A stretch of 55,700 bases of DNA from Hyalangium versicolor (GTDB taxonomy: Bacteria > Myxococcota > Myxococcia > Myxococcales > Myxococcaceae), in contig NZ_JAHXBF010000049.1 of assembly GCF_020103695.1 (NCBI RefSeq), positions 1 to 55,700 on the forward strand, in the 5' to 3' direction. The notes beneath the pieces were generated by a model, which was given only the letters and a program-made list of their open reading frames with translations, was not told the origin of the DNA and made no database searches. The translations under genes and the position numbers were made by a program. Of the stretch, positions 9,015 through 17,829 are shown one piece after another (position 1 is the first letter of the stretch; each line of letters opens with the position of its first letter).

Positions 9015-10136
9015 ATGGCGGTCCGTAAGCGAAGCCCTCTTCTGGCACTCGGAGCGCTGGTGGCGATCGTCGTCGCGCTCTTCCTGCTGCGCTCGGGGCG
9101 CAAGGCGAGTCCGGCGGCTCCTGCCAGCGGGAGTACCTCCAGCGAGGCTCCGGCGGCCCCGGGCGGTGGAGCCGGGACGGGGACTCGTTCCGCCTCGGGC
9201 GCACCGGCGAGCGGGACTCAGGCCCCCGCTCCCGGGAGTGCTCCCAAGAAGGAGGTACTCGCCGAGCTGCACTGGGGCAGTGGGCCCTCGGAGCTGGGGC
9301 GGCACCGGCCTCAAGAGGCCAACCCCGAGGCGCCCATGTCGATGGCCGTGGACATCCTGGGCAACATGGTGGTGCTGGACCAGACGAACGGCCGTTTGCT
9401 CCGGTTGGACCCTGAAGGAAAGCCCGTGGGCAGCCTCCCCCTCACCCAGCAAACGCCGCAGGACGTCGCCATGGCGAAGGATGGCTCGCTGCTGGTGCTC
9501 GACCGGCTGCGGGACAAGACCGTGGCCATCCTCAATCCGGACACCGGAGCGCTGCGCGGAGAGCTGCCCGTGGAGGGAAAGGGCATTCCGGAAGGAGGGC
9601 TCGTCACCGGCACCTTCGTGGATGGGGACTCGGTCTACGTCGAGCGCGAGCACGGCGCCCTGGTCCGCATTGGCGACACCTCTGGCACTGCGGACCCCGA
9701 GCGTCCGGAGATCCCCGGCCGTCCCACGCGCGATGGGCGCTCCTATGTGCTGGCCAGCATCACGGATCGCAAGAGCGGCAGGGTGCTCGTGAACGCGGTG
9801 GATCGCTCCACGGGCCAGCACCGCTACACCCGCGAGTACCGGCTCGAGTTCCCGGTGATGTCCATCACCCTGTTGGACTCGGATCTGTCCGGAACGCTCT
9901 ACCTGGGAGTGGCGGGCGAGCTGACCGCGCGCTCCGCCTCGGCCACGGCGCAGCTGGGGGTGCGCGTCTTTTGCATCGACTCCCTCGAGGGCAAGGTGCT
10001 GGGGCAGACGGACCTGCCCCTCAACACCCTGCCCGAGGAGACGTTTCGTGACTTCGCGGTGCTCGATGAGGGCGGCGTGCTCTACCGGCACATCACCGAG
10101 TCGGGTGTCACGCTGATGCGGGCCCGCTGCCGCTGA
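9015..10136 (+). CDS. Membrane-anchored NHL/beta-propeller-like protein
   Basis: The product is 373 residues. The ATG at 9015 follows CGGAGG. A positively charged start (MAVRKRS) precedes one transmembrane helix (~10-28), then a low-complexity Ala/Gly/Pro/Ser linker (~35-75). The rest has repeated blades of the kind MAVDILGNMVVLDQTNGRLL and MAKDGSLLVLDRLRDKTVAI, as in NHL-type propellers. It is probably anchored in the inner membrane with the propeller in the periplasm. No catalytic motif is visible; a protein- or ligand-binding role is inferred. It is divergent from the deacetylase-like gene, sharing a ~150-bp promoter region. Confidence 0.7.
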   Translation: MAVRKRSPLLALGALVAIVVALFLLRSGRKASPAAPASGSTSSEAPAAPGGGAGTGTRSASGAPASGTQAPAPGSAPKKEVLAELHWGSGPSELGRHRPQEANPEAPMSMAVDILGNMVVLDQTNGRLLRLDPEGKPVGSLPLTQQTPQDVAMAKDGSLLVLDRLRDKTVAILNPDTGALRGELPVEGKGIPEGGLVTGTFVDGDSVYVEREHGALVRIGDTSGTADPERPEIPGRPTRDGRSYVLASITDRKSGRVLVNAVDRSTGQHRYTREYRLEFPVMSITLLDSDLSGTLYLGVAGELTARSASATAQLGVRVFCIDSLEGKVLGQTDLPLNTLPEETFRDFAVLDEGGVLYRHITESGVTLMRARCR

Positions 10137-10156
10137 AGCCGCGGCGCGGGGTGGGC

Positions 10157-11008
10157 TCAGTAGTGACGGATGCCGTGGAAGGAGGTGGTCGCCGTGCGGC
10201 TGTTCTTCACGCAGCCATACGCGCAGCCCTTGCACTCGTGGGCGACCATGTTGCCCCAGCCATCGCCGGACTCGTAGACGAAGGTGTGGCCGGCGCCGTC
10301 GATGTTGTAGACGAGCGCGTCTCCCTTCAGCAGGGTGCCCCGGTCGACGGTGTGCCACTGGCTGGAGTCCACGTTGAAGTGGATGGTGCCGTAGGGGTGC
10401 GAGTCGGAGGCGACGTTGGTGTTGCTGCTGGGCACCTGCCACACCTTGGCGAGGAAGCCCGAGCAGTCGGCGCCGTAGCTGCCGCTATGGGTGCAGTCGC
10501 CGCAGTTGCCGGAGCACGAGCCGGGAGCGCCGTTGGGGTTCCAGGCGCCGTGGCCCCACCAGTAGGAGAACCCCACGCCGCCGCCGGAGGCGCCCAGGGT
10601 GCCTCCCTCGGCGCGGGTGATGGCCTCGTTGCGGACGGAGGCCGTCTGGGTGACGACGCTGAGGTAGGTGCCCGAGGCCCAGCCCACGACGCCGCCCCAG
10701 TACACCTTGTACCAGCCGCCACTATCGCAGCTGGGGTTGTCCCAGGTGGTGACGGTGGAGCCCTGGGGCATGACGGCGATGATGCTGTAGCTGGTGCTGG
10801 GGCCGGTGCGCAGGTTCAGGCTGCTGGCGGTGGTGCTGAGCGTGGACTTGTAGGTGAGACAGCCGGTGAGCGCGCTGCTGCTGCTGGCGAGCTGCTCATC
10901 CACCCCCTGGAGCTCGACGCTCTCCACGGACTCCGAGCCGCCACAGCCCACCGCCAACGTCACGAGGAACAGCCACTTCAGGGATGAGCTTCTCAGGGGG
11001 GTGCTCAT
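10157..11008 (-). CDS. Lipoprotein with bacterial SH3 and NlpC/P60-like domains
   Basis: The product is 283 residues from the ATG at 11008, chosen over an ATG five codons upstream because GGAG is well placed. The signal ends AVGCGG (lipobox). Residues ~55-115 form an SH3b domain (SLNLRTGPSTSYSIIAVMP, then GWYKVYWGGVVGWASG). The C-terminal half resembles an NlpC/P60 or amidase fold: YGADCSGFLAKVW supplies the nucleophilic Cys context and GHTFVYESG the His. Such proteins cut peptide cross-bridges of cell-wall murein. The catalytic half is Cys-rich (GNCGDC, ECKGCAYGC), suggesting disulfides in an exported enzyme. Confidence 0.8.
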   Translation of the reverse strand: MSTPLRSSSLKWLFLVTLAVGCGGSESVESVELQGVDEQLASSSSALTGCLTYKSTLSTTASSLNLRTGPSTSYSIIAVMPQGSTVTTWDNPSCDSGGWYKVYWGGVVGWASGTYLSVVTQTASVRNEAITRAEGGTLGASGGGVGFSYWWGHGAWNPNGAPGSCSGNCGDCTHSGSYGADCSGFLAKVWQVPSSNTNVASDSHPYGTIHFNVDSSQWHTVDRGTLLKGDALVYNIDGAGHTFVYESGDGWGNMVAHECKGCAYGCVKNSRTATTSFHGIRHY

Positions 11009-11092
11009 GCGTGTCTCCATCAAGCCAGGTGATTCGGGCTTACACTGGATTCCACGCGAGACGTTAGTGGAATGATGGGGATGTTGACCCGT

Positions 11093-11221
11093 TCAAAGCC
11101 CGGCGATCTTGGCGTCCTCGCTGCCGAAGCCCAGCTTCACCCGCTCGCCCACGGCCGCAAAGGTGAGCTGCGCCCGGCCCACATAGCTGCTCGTGCGCAC
11201 CAGATCCACCGGGCTGTCAGC
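11093..11221 (-). pseudogene. 3' stub of a DUF4139-domain gene
   Basis: The last ~42 codons of a minus-strand frame encode DSPVDLVRTSSYVGRAQLTF followed by a GERVKLGFGSED-type end. This matches the C-terminal signature of DUF4139 (mucoidy-inhibitor-A-like) proteins: PVD(V/L)xRxxxYVGRxxL followed by GExxxLGFGxD. Nothing upstream continues the family. Instead the stop codon of the NACHT gene (11217-11219) lies at the breakpoint. The 5' part was therefore lost when the adjacent DNA was acquired or rearranged. Confidence 0.6.
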
Positions 11222-14200
11222 GGTAGAGCTTCTGCCTCGCGAGGTCTGGATGGGCCAGCGGCCAGACCCGACTGGCGATACGCATGTAGAAGGCGCCGAG
11301 CAGGGGAGCCTCCGCCTCGACACAGACCCTGGCCGCAATGCTCAAGACCTCCCCAGGTGAGCGTACCGAGCTGTCTTGCAGGGCTTGATGGAGTCGGCTC
11401 CGCAACTCGCTTGGGACTTGATCGATGATGTCCCGCTTTGTGAGCGTGTCGTCATAGACACGAGCCCACTCCAGGATCTGCCGCTGGAGTTCCTTGCGCA
11501 AGCGCTCTTCGGGGCCGAAGACCTGAAGGCACATCTGGAACAGCTCGGACCCGCCCCCCGAGGCAAGCTCGGACTGAGCGCTCGTAAAGAGGGGGTCTCC
11601 GGCGGCTCGCCAGAGAACCTCCCACGTGGGTTGTCCATGCGCCTGGGCGAAGAGGCCGCAGGCCGTGAGATAACTCTGCATCGAGTCATGGAAGAATCGC
11701 ACCTGCCGAGGAGCATGAGTCTGCTCCATGTGCGGCTCATCCGGAATCAGCACCCCAGCGCGCAGAAGCCTCTCGAGCTGTTCCCTCTCTGGAGAATTGC
11801 GGTATCGGAGGGCCCGGACCCCGTCGGCCCAATACGTCCGGCAGCAGAACGCGCTGGTCCAGGCGAGTATCTCCCGATCCTCGGCTTCGCTAGTGCTCGT
11901 CCCCTGCTTCCGGAGCAAGCTCCGGAAGGCTGCATCATAGAGTGCGGAGATACTGCGTGCGCGACCGTGCTCGGAGAAGTTGCCGAACAGGATCGCTAGC
12001 CGGACGAGAATGGGCAGATAGGTTCCATCCGGTCCCCTGCATGCCTCGCGGAGATCGTCGCCCAGTCCAGATTCTCCTTCGGCACAGTACGCGCTTACGA
12101 ACCAATCCAGCGTTTGTTCATCGAGGCGCCTGGGCTGGACGTGCAACCAGCACGAGGAGCCCTCGATGGCTTGGCGAAATCCATCATGCGGTCGGCTGGT
12201 GCATAGCAGCTTCACGGCCCGTCCATGCTTCCCCTCGATGAAGCCGCGGACTTCATCGGGGCTCAGCGAGGACTCGGTGAGCCCATCTACGACGAGGACA
12301 TAGTCCCCCCGTAGCAGCATGGCCTCCCGGAGCGCCTCCATGAGAGGATCAACCTCCAGGGCACGGCGGGCTGCTTCGAGCAGGGTGCCATTGCTGGTGT
12401 CACACAGCACGGGGAGCGGTCCCAAGGGATCCTTCTCGAAGAGAAGGATCATCCTCTGGACAGTCTCCCGCAGCAGGGCGCTCTTGCCCCTTCCACCGGG
12501 AGATTCGATGAGGACGTTCCCTCGCAGATCTGGATCGGAGATGGAGAGAGTGTGACAGAGGTGTGTTTCGGGGAGCGCGACGGGATTGGAGGAAGAGAGC
12601 AGCGCAAAGGGTTTCGAGGGACCAAGGCAAGCCCCCCCTTCCTGCAAGTCTGCGGGGAGCGAGACATACCGCTCATGATTCGCCTGGAGACGCTGGGACT
12701 CCACCTTGCGCCAGGTGAGCGTGACGTAGTCGGCGAAGAGCCGCCGCCGCATTCTCGGCAGCGCCAGTGCCAGTGGGCTGATCCATTGGAAAGGCTTGAT
12801 CTCTGCCAGTAGGCGGAAGACTGGAGGTGAGAGTACCCCCAGGAGCAGGGCCAGGATCGCCTCCGCGAGGAGCACTCCTGCGAAAACAGGAAAGTCGATC
12901 TTCAGGCTACGGGCCATGTGGGTGAGCGACAGTCCACTGCCGGCAAGGAGCTGGAGACTCCAGCCAATGAAGGGAAGCCAGCTCCGGGCAGACCGGGAGC
13001 GAGGCATCAGTACCAAAGGAAGACCGAAGAGCAGCGTAGCCACTAGGCAGGCGATGCTCGTCCGAAACCAGACCTGCTCCCAAAGTGGGGCGCTGAAGTG
13101 GAGATGACGAACCACTAGGCTCGTATCGATCCCTGTCTGGTCGTGATAGCTGAAAACGACCCTGTAGTAGCCTCCCCGGGTGAACAATTCGTCCAGGTGC
13201 CATTGAAGATGGGGCGGCGGCGCCCCAGGGCCATATTGCCGAGTGCCCGATGCGACGAGCCTGCTGGGATGTCCCTCGTCCCACAGAGAGAACTCCAGGA
13301 CCCCGGTGGCTGGGCTACTGCCCGACCATTGCAACTCGATGCTGGAGGCCTCATTCGCTCGAAGCGACGCTTGGAGCTCGAGCCTCCCCTGGATGGTGAT
13401 ATCCCGCCCATTATTGATCTCGAGGGAGCCGCTCTTGAGCTTCAGAGCAGCCCTCGCATCAGAGAGGGAGACATAGGCAAAACTGGCAGGTGGGGCCTCG
13501 ATCCAGCCATGCAACCCGTCCCCTGCTGGGTAGACGTAGGTTTCACTGGATGCCTTCATCACGAAGCGCTGCTCCAGGTAACGTTCCGCTCCCAAAGAGA
13601 CGAAGTAGAGATTGCCGTCCTCGTTGGACTGGGCCCAGAGCCCTTCCCCCGCAGGATCTACATCCAGAGCAGTCACCTGCCTGCCCTCAAGGACCTGGTT
13701 CACCTGGATGGAGCCGTGAGTCAGCCTCACATGAGCCGCCTCCATGGTGTCCCACGTCCAGAGGACGATATCCTCCGGGCCAGAGAGGATCGGCGAGAAC
13801 TTGTCAAAAGCGTCTGGCCGGGCCCCGCCAGCCCAGGGAAGCGCCTGTGGCTTGCTGGCGAGAGTCCTTCCGTTCTCGTCTACCAGAACAGCGCTGCCCG
13901 ATCGGGTCAGGAGCCAGACGTGGCCCGACGGTGTGACGACCACCATCACTTCTTCTCCTCGGAGCAGAGGCCCGTGCGTGACTGGTGAATGCCCTTCGAT
14001 GTCCACGAGGTGGACTCCCCCTGGGACTCCTGGCCCGGAGTGCATCGCTTCGGCGACCCATACATGTGTTCCATCCACGCTGCGGATGGCCTGTCGGACC
14101 TCCTTCCCCTGCAATAGCAAGGAAGAGGGAGCACGAGGGGAAGGCCTCGCCTGGACAGAATAGAGTTGCCTGAAAACGCCACCACCGTCCTGGCGACGAT

Positions 14201-15041
14201 TGTCTGCTACCACCCATGCGCTCATGCCATCGAGGCTAGGAACCACCCAGCGAATGCTTTCCGCTTGCAGTAGCGGCTTCCGAGTGAGGACGGCGGCCCG
14301 GGTATCATCGATGAAGAAGAGCTGTCCCCCTGTGTTGAGCCAAGCCGCAGAGCCGGCCTTCACTGGGATGATCCGCCACTCACGCAGGGAGAAGTTGCCT
14401 GGATGCCCCAAGGTGCTGCGCGGAATCGGGGATGACAGGTTGCCGTACGCATCGATTGCCACGAGCCATTCCTGGCCCTCCCTGCTGAAGACGATCCAGA
14501 TGTGTGAACGAGGCCTCAAATCATCGGGAGGAGTAGCAGTCGAAAATGGGTTCACGCCGAAGTAGGGAAAAGATTCGGAGGGCTCGTGTACGAACGTGAG
14601 TTGCTCGGCTTCGAGCACGGTCCGCAGACTCAGGGACTCTCCGCGACCGTCGAGTAGGAATACCCTGCTCGTGGGCGGCGCTCCGTTCTGCGCGGGCTTG
14701 ATTCCGACGGCCCACGCTCGGCCGGGGAAGTTCGTCTGGAGCACCGGCGAGACGTAGCTCCCTAGGGAGGGTCGGGTGCTGCCTCGGAAAAGCCTCTGGC
14801 CTTTGGCATCGACAATGGAGACCGCGTCATGGTCAACAACCCAGGCATGTAGGCCATCGCCAAAGGGGGTGATGAACGCTTTGCTGCCTGCCACGAGAGC
14901 TGGCCAGAAGGCGCTGCCGCTCACCTCTGGCTTCAGTTCTGGCCGTTGGCTACACGCGATGAGACAGCACGTGATTGCCAGAGTGACCCGAGCCCCGAGC
15001 GACGGCTTGTAGCCTGTGGTCCTTGCATCCCTCCGAACCAT
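11217..15041 (-). CDS. Membrane NACHT-type NTPase with periplasmic beta-propeller/Ig-like sensor region
   Basis: The product is 1274 residues. The ATG at 15041 follows GGCGGAG. The N-terminus has a signal or anchor with lipobox-like LIAC. Residues ~30-560 are beta-rich with recurring WxxD-type propeller blades; ~560-650 look Ig-like. Three, perhaps four, transmembrane helices lie at ~658-740. The C-terminal cytosolic part has a Walker A (SPGGRGKS, K853), a Walker B-like YVLVVDGLTE (~910-920) and the sensor LLCTSRP (~942-948), the NACHT set. Alpha-helical sequence follows; no classical nuclease or TIR effector is visible. Stand-alone NACHT proteins are antiphage or signalling ATPases; here the topology implies sensing outside and ATPase action inside. 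It is flanked by a truncated gene and IS debris. Confidence 0.8.
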   Translation of the reverse strand: MVRRDARTTGYKPSLGARVTLAITCCLIACSQRPELKPEVSGSAFWPALVAGSKAFITPFGDGLHAWVVDHDAVSIVDAKGQRLFRGSTRPSLGSYVSPVLQTNFPGRAWAVGIKPAQNGAPPTSRVFLLDGRGESLSLRTVLEAEQLTFVHEPSESFPYFGVNPFSTATPPDDLRPRSHIWIVFSREGQEWLVAIDAYGNLSSPIPRSTLGHPGNFSLREWRIIPVKAGSAAWLNTGGQLFFIDDTRAAVLTRKPLLQAESIRWVVPSLDGMSAWVVADNRRQDGGGVFRQLYSVQARPSPRAPSSLLLQGKEVRQAIRSVDGTHVWVAEAMHSGPGVPGGVHLVDIEGHSPVTHGPLLRGEEVMVVVTPSGHVWLLTRSGSAVLVDENGRTLASKPQALPWAGGARPDAFDKFSPILSGPEDIVLWTWDTMEAAHVRLTHGSIQVNQVLEGRQVTALDVDPAGEGLWAQSNEDGNLYFVSLGAERYLEQRFVMKASSETYVYPAGDGLHGWIEAPPASFAYVSLSDARAALKLKSGSLEINNGRDITIQGRLELQASLRANEASSIELQWSGSSPATGVLEFSLWDEGHPSRLVASGTRQYGPGAPPPHLQWHLDELFTRGGYYRVVFSYHDQTGIDTSLVVRHLHFSAPLWEQVWFRTSIACLVATLLFGLPLVLMPRSRSARSWLPFIGWSLQLLAGSGLSLTHMARSLKIDFPVFAGVLLAEAILALLLGVLSPPVFRLLAEIKPFQWISPLALALPRMRRRLFADYVTLTWRKVESQRLQANHERYVSLPADLQEGGACLGPSKPFALLSSSNPVALPETHLCHTLSISDPDLRGNVLIESPGGRGKSALLRETVQRMILLFEKDPLGPLPVLCDTSNGTLLEAARRALEVDPLMEALREAMLLRGDYVLVVDGLTESSLSPDEVRGFIEGKHGRAVKLLCTSRPHDGFRQAIEGSSCWLHVQPRRLDEQTLDWFVSAYCAEGESGLGDDLREACRGPDGTYLPILVRLAILFGNFSEHGRARSISALYDAAFRSLLRKQGTSTSEAEDREILAWTSAFCCRTYWADGVRALRYRNSPEREQLERLLRAGVLIPDEPHMEQTHAPRQVRFFHDSMQSYLTACGLFAQAHGQPTWEVLWRAAGDPLFTSAQSELASGGGSELFQMCLQVFGPEERLRKELQRQILEWARVYDDTLTKRDIIDQVPSELRSRLHQALQDSSVRSPGEVLSIAARVCVEAEAPLLGAFYMRIASRVWPLAHPDLARQKLYR

Positions 15042-15328
15042 GTGGACTCCGCCATATCGGAGAATGGTGGTGGCGACCGTCTGTGCCGGCAAGCCGTTCG
15101 AGTGGAGGAACGCGTGTTCTCCTCCTAACGCAACACTGCGTCAGCGCAACCTGGCCAGTGGAGTTACCCCGATTCCGTGGAGGGTGGCCCAGGGAATTCC
15201 TGCGGAACGCTCCAGTGAGCATAGGAAGGGCAGGAGCCTTATTGGGCGTAGAGGGCGGGAGCAGAGGGGAGGTGAGGGAGGCTGACGGGTAGCCGATGAG
15301 CCGCACTCCGGGCCGTCGCAGAAGCCAT

Positions 15329-15692
15329 TCATCTCCAGCAGACATACGCCAGCCCCGCCCGCCGCCTTCCCAGGCTGGGCGCGGCAGGTGCTTGGTTCTC
15401 TTGGCTGGCTGGGGCGGATTGAGCTTCAATACCCCGCGCTCTGGGGCGGCCCTCGCGCGGGGGCCAGGTGCGCGCTCGCCGTGCTCAGCTTCGCTACCTT
15501 CACCCGGCCCAGGTATCCGCTCACCGTGCTCGGCGACAGCGAACAACTGCGAGCAATAGCACGCGCGCTCATCCCTGGTTCCAGGTGCAGCCTCAGTATC
15601 TCTCTCTGCATCCGCATGGACAGCCTCTCTGCCGCCACAGCCCCTCCTTGTTTGGGAGGCGGCGTGCTCGGCTCTCTGTCCAGCGTCGTCAA
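15329..15692 (-). pseudogene. Truncated, frameshifted IS21-family transposase IstA
   Basis: From the ATG at 15692 the frame reads through MRMQREILRLHLEPGMSARA and then a helix-turn-helix (IARSCSLSPSTVSGYLGR), the N-terminal DNA-binding domain of IS21 IstA. The frame then closes within ~22 codons. In another frame TWPPREG and later RAGLAYVCWR resemble the expected WPLPEG and PDWAYVHRE segments, so a frameshift near 15480 and a stop at 15329 are likely. No DDE core and no istB are present. The 287 bp to its left, up to the NACHT start, hold nothing I can identify. Confidence 0.65.
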
Positions 15693-15761
15693 CGCTTCGG
15701 CTCGACCTTCATCCCGGCCCTGTTACAGCCCGGTCCCTGCCGGTTTCACCCCCATTCAGGG

Positions 15762-15872
15762 GTGACCGGCTTGCCCGGAATCGGTGATCGGCTTGGTCCG
15801 GAACAGGTGATCGGCTTGCTTCGGAATCAGTGATCGGCTTGGCCCGGAACGGGTGATCGACATGGTCCGGAG
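15762..15872. repeat. Five ~23-bp direct repeats: terminal repeats of an IS21-family element
   Basis: Units start at 15762, 15784, 15807, 15830 and 15853, with spacing 22, 23, 23 and 23 bp. The consensus is GTGATCGGCTTGGCCCGGAA, with scattered substitutions. Multiple imperfect direct repeats of 20-25 bp just outside istA are typical of the ends of IS21-family elements, where transposase binds. They sit ~70 bp upstream of the istA remnant start, on the correct side, so this is the element's left end. The other end is not in the window. Confidence 0.75.
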
Positions 15873-16030
15873 CACGCAGCACCGCGCCTCCCGTCGACTC
15901 TACCCCCAGTGTGACCCTCCAGCGGGGAACGGGACGAGACGGGACGAGACGGAGTGGGGGAATGATTCGGTGTGAGATCAAGGCGTTAGCCGGTAACAGC
16001 GCGACCTGCTTAGGGTTTTGCTTCCGCCTT

Positions 16031-16060
16031 GTGACGGGTTCGATTCCCGCTGCCTCCACC
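16031..16060 (+). other. 3' fragment of a tmRNA or tRNA gene (likely attachment-site remnant)
   Basis: The stretch holds a T-arm (GGGTTCGATTCCCGC) followed by an acceptor 3' strand TGCCTCC-A-CC. This is how many bacterial tmRNA genes end. No matching 5' acceptor strand (GGAGGCA-like) lies 70-400 bp upstream, so the rest of the RNA is absent. Such 3' RNA fragments are left by integrases that use tmRNA or tRNA genes as attachment sites. The surrounding 15873-16137 contains no gene; antisense translation gives the false MEAAGIEPVTR peptide typical of tRNA ends. Confidence 0.55.
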
Positions 16061-16137
16061 CAGAACGACGCGCCGCTTTAAGCGGGAGGGATTCTCAACA
16101 ATGAGCCCGGCCTGTAGATTTGCGCCATTGGGTATGC

Positions 16138-16593
16138 CTATTTCAGGCGCACCTTCAAACGCTCCACGTCATCGTTAGGCCGCCCCATGAAGGCGTCGAG
16201 CAGGCGTTCCTCGACTCCCACCTCTTCCCAGACAGCCGAGCGCTCAAGCCCGACACACTCCTGGGGATCCGCACGCCTTGAAGCGCCAACGGTGTCGAAG
16301 ATCGTGCAGTCGCGGAAGTTCCCAATGTCCTGCATGAACTGGACGATGGGTTGAGAAAACTGCTCCTCCAGTGCTCTCCATCCAATGAGTTCCCATGGCC
16401 TCTCCTCCATATGGCGAACCATGATCTTGAAAAGGATGGGTTTGGAGGCAATCCTATCCAGAGCAGAATCTGGAGTGTCGGTCCTGTAATCGTAATAGGC
16501 ATCATGCGGTAGCTTGAGGACCCTGCCGTAACCGAAAGAGCCGTCGGCAAGGGGGATTCTCAAGAACGAGCCGGGTTTGTAGCTTCGCGGCAT
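16138..16593 (-). CDS. Imm26-family immunity protein (orphan)
   Basis: The product is 151 residues from the ATG at 16593. The N-terminus MPRSYKPGSFLRIPLADGSF with GYGRVL, YYDYRTD and ASKPILFKIMV matches the Imm26 immunity family, which protects cells against toxins of contact-dependent or type VI systems. No polymorphic toxin is encoded beside it. The upstream side is the transglycosylase terminator region and the downstream side is the tRNA/tmRNA fragment and IS21 debris. It may be a lone immunity gene gained against neighbours' toxins. The acidic C-terminal third (~105-151) is less conserved. Confidence 0.75.
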   Translation of the reverse strand: MPRSYKPGSFLRIPLADGSFGYGRVLKLPHDAYYDYRTDTPDSALDRIASKPILFKIMVRHMEERPWELIGWRALEEQFSQPIVQFMQDIGNFRDCTIFDTVGASRRADPQECVGLERSAVWEEVGVEERLLDAFMGRPNDDVERLKVRLK

Positions 16594-16720
16594 CCCCAGT
16601 ATCCCTTGTCAGGGTGAAGTTGGCCCCACAACTCCACTGTCCCCCGAGGACTGGAGTCACCACGGTGATGGCAGCAGTCACCCCCCCGAGGCCTGCGGGC
16701 TCCAGGGCCCGGAAACGTCG

Positions 16721-16766
16721 CAGGGCGCGTGCGGCTCGATTCGTTGGTCGAGCCCCACGCGCCCTG
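16721..16766 (-). terminator. Long hairpin downstream of the transglycosylase gene
   Basis: CAGGGCGCGTG pairs with CACGCGCCCTG (11 bp); inside it, after one C-C mismatch, GGCTCGA pairs with TCGAGCC around an 8-nt loop. It lies 28 bp past the transglycosylase stop. There is no U-tract, so termination would rely on the stem alone or it protects the mRNA 3' end. Confidence 0.5.
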
Positions 16767-16794
16767 AGGACGGGGAGAAGGTTGTGAGGGGGGA

Positions 16795-17829
16795 CTACGC
16801 GGGCAGCGTGCCGTTGCCGGTGGAGATGGTGTCCCAGAACGCCTTCACCTTGGTCACGTAGGTGGCGTCACCGGTGCCCGCGGGGATGGCGTTCGGGTTG
16901 CTCTTGTCCACGCCGTTCGGGCCGGAGTTGTAGGCGCGCAGGGCCAGATCCCAGCTGCCGAACTGCTCCTTCATGTCCTTCATGTAGAAGGCGCCGGCCA
17001 GGATGTTGGTCTCCGGATCCGCCAGGTTCTTGCCCTGGAGCTCCGGGTGCTTGGCCTGCAGCTCACCGAAGGTGTTGGGGTTGACCTGCATCAGGCCGGT
17101 GTCCGTCAGGCCGTTGCCACCGTTGGTGGTGACGGCGGCGATGTTGCCGCGCGACTCCTGCCAGATCTGCCCGGCCAGCATGGAGGCCGGCACGCCCGCC
17201 GTGGCCGCCGCGGACTCGATGGCGCCCTTGAACTGGCCCAGGGCCGAGGGGAACCCGGCGCCCAGCTTCGCGTCACCCGAAGGCGTCGCGCCAGAGCTGA
17301 CGCCCGCCGTCGACTCACCCGCGGGAGCCTCGGTCGGGGCCGCCGTGGCCGTGTCGCCGGAGGCCGACTCCGTGGGCGCCTGGGCCGGCTTGTCACATAG
17401 CGCGCCCTCACCCTCCGCGCCAGAGGCCGGGGCCTCGGTGCCGCACCGGACCGGCTCGTCGGAGGCCGGGGCTTCGGCGCCGCACCGGACCGGCTCGCCG
17501 GAGGCCGCGCCGTCGAACCCGTCGAGCCCGCCCGCTCCCGCACTCGCGTCCGCGCCCGCGCCGCCCAGATCGGCGATCTGCGCCGACAGCAGCTGCGTCA
17601 GCGACTGGACCGTCTGCACCAGCGCCGACACGGTGCTCTGTAGCAGTTGATCCATCTGTGCGGCGCGGTTCGGACCCGCGTCGAAGCCGTCCTGGAACTG
17701 GCTCAGGCCCTCGGACTGGCCCAGCTTCTGGCGCACCGCCTCGGTGGCCTCCTTGGGAGGAGGGGGGGCGAGCGGCTGGACGGGGGCGAAGGCGGAGGCG
17801 GCGTTGGGGCGCACGGACGAGACGGACAT
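16795..17829 (-). CDS. Lytic transglycosylase (SLT domain) without a signal peptide
   Basis: The product is 344 residues from the ATG at 17829, preceded by GGGAGA. The N-terminal half is low-complexity, with a Gln/Leu-rich helical patch (~60-95) and a near-perfect duplication around GEPVRCGAEAPAS / DEPVRCGTEAPAS. The C-terminal ~150 residues are an SLT/goose-lysozyme-like domain: catalytic Glu E225 in QESRGN, then GLMQVNPNTF and ALRAYNSGP. It cleaves murein glycan strands. No Sec, Tat or lipobox signal is visible, so export needs a dedicated route or lysis. It is divergent from the Ser/Thr kinase gene, sharing a 266-bp upstream region. Confidence 0.85.
   Translation of the reverse strand: MSVSSVRPNAASAFAPVQPLAPPPPKEATEAVRQKLGQSEGLSQFQDGFDAGPNRAAQMDQLLQSTVSALVQTVQSLTQLLSAQIADLGGAGADASAGAGGLDGFDGAASGEPVRCGAEAPASDEPVRCGTEAPASGAEGEGALCDKPAQAPTESASGDTATAAPTEAPAGESTAGVSSGATPSGDAKLGAGFPSALGQFKGAIESAAATAGVPASMLAGQIWQESRGNIAAVTTNGGNGLTDTGLMQVNPNTFGELQAKHPELQGKNLADPETNILAGAFYMKDMKEQFGSWDLALRAYNSGPNGVDKSNPNAIPAGTGDATYVTKVKAFWDTISTGNGTLPA

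Noticed and set aside
15762..15872. Short CRISPR-like array
   Set aside because: Repeats are contiguous 23-mers without spacers, fitting IS21 terminal repeats instead.
15709..16059. 116-residue minus-strand frame starting MEAAGIEPVTR
   Set aside because: This start is the familiar false translation of a tRNA/tmRNA 3' end; the rest covers IS21 terminal repeats.
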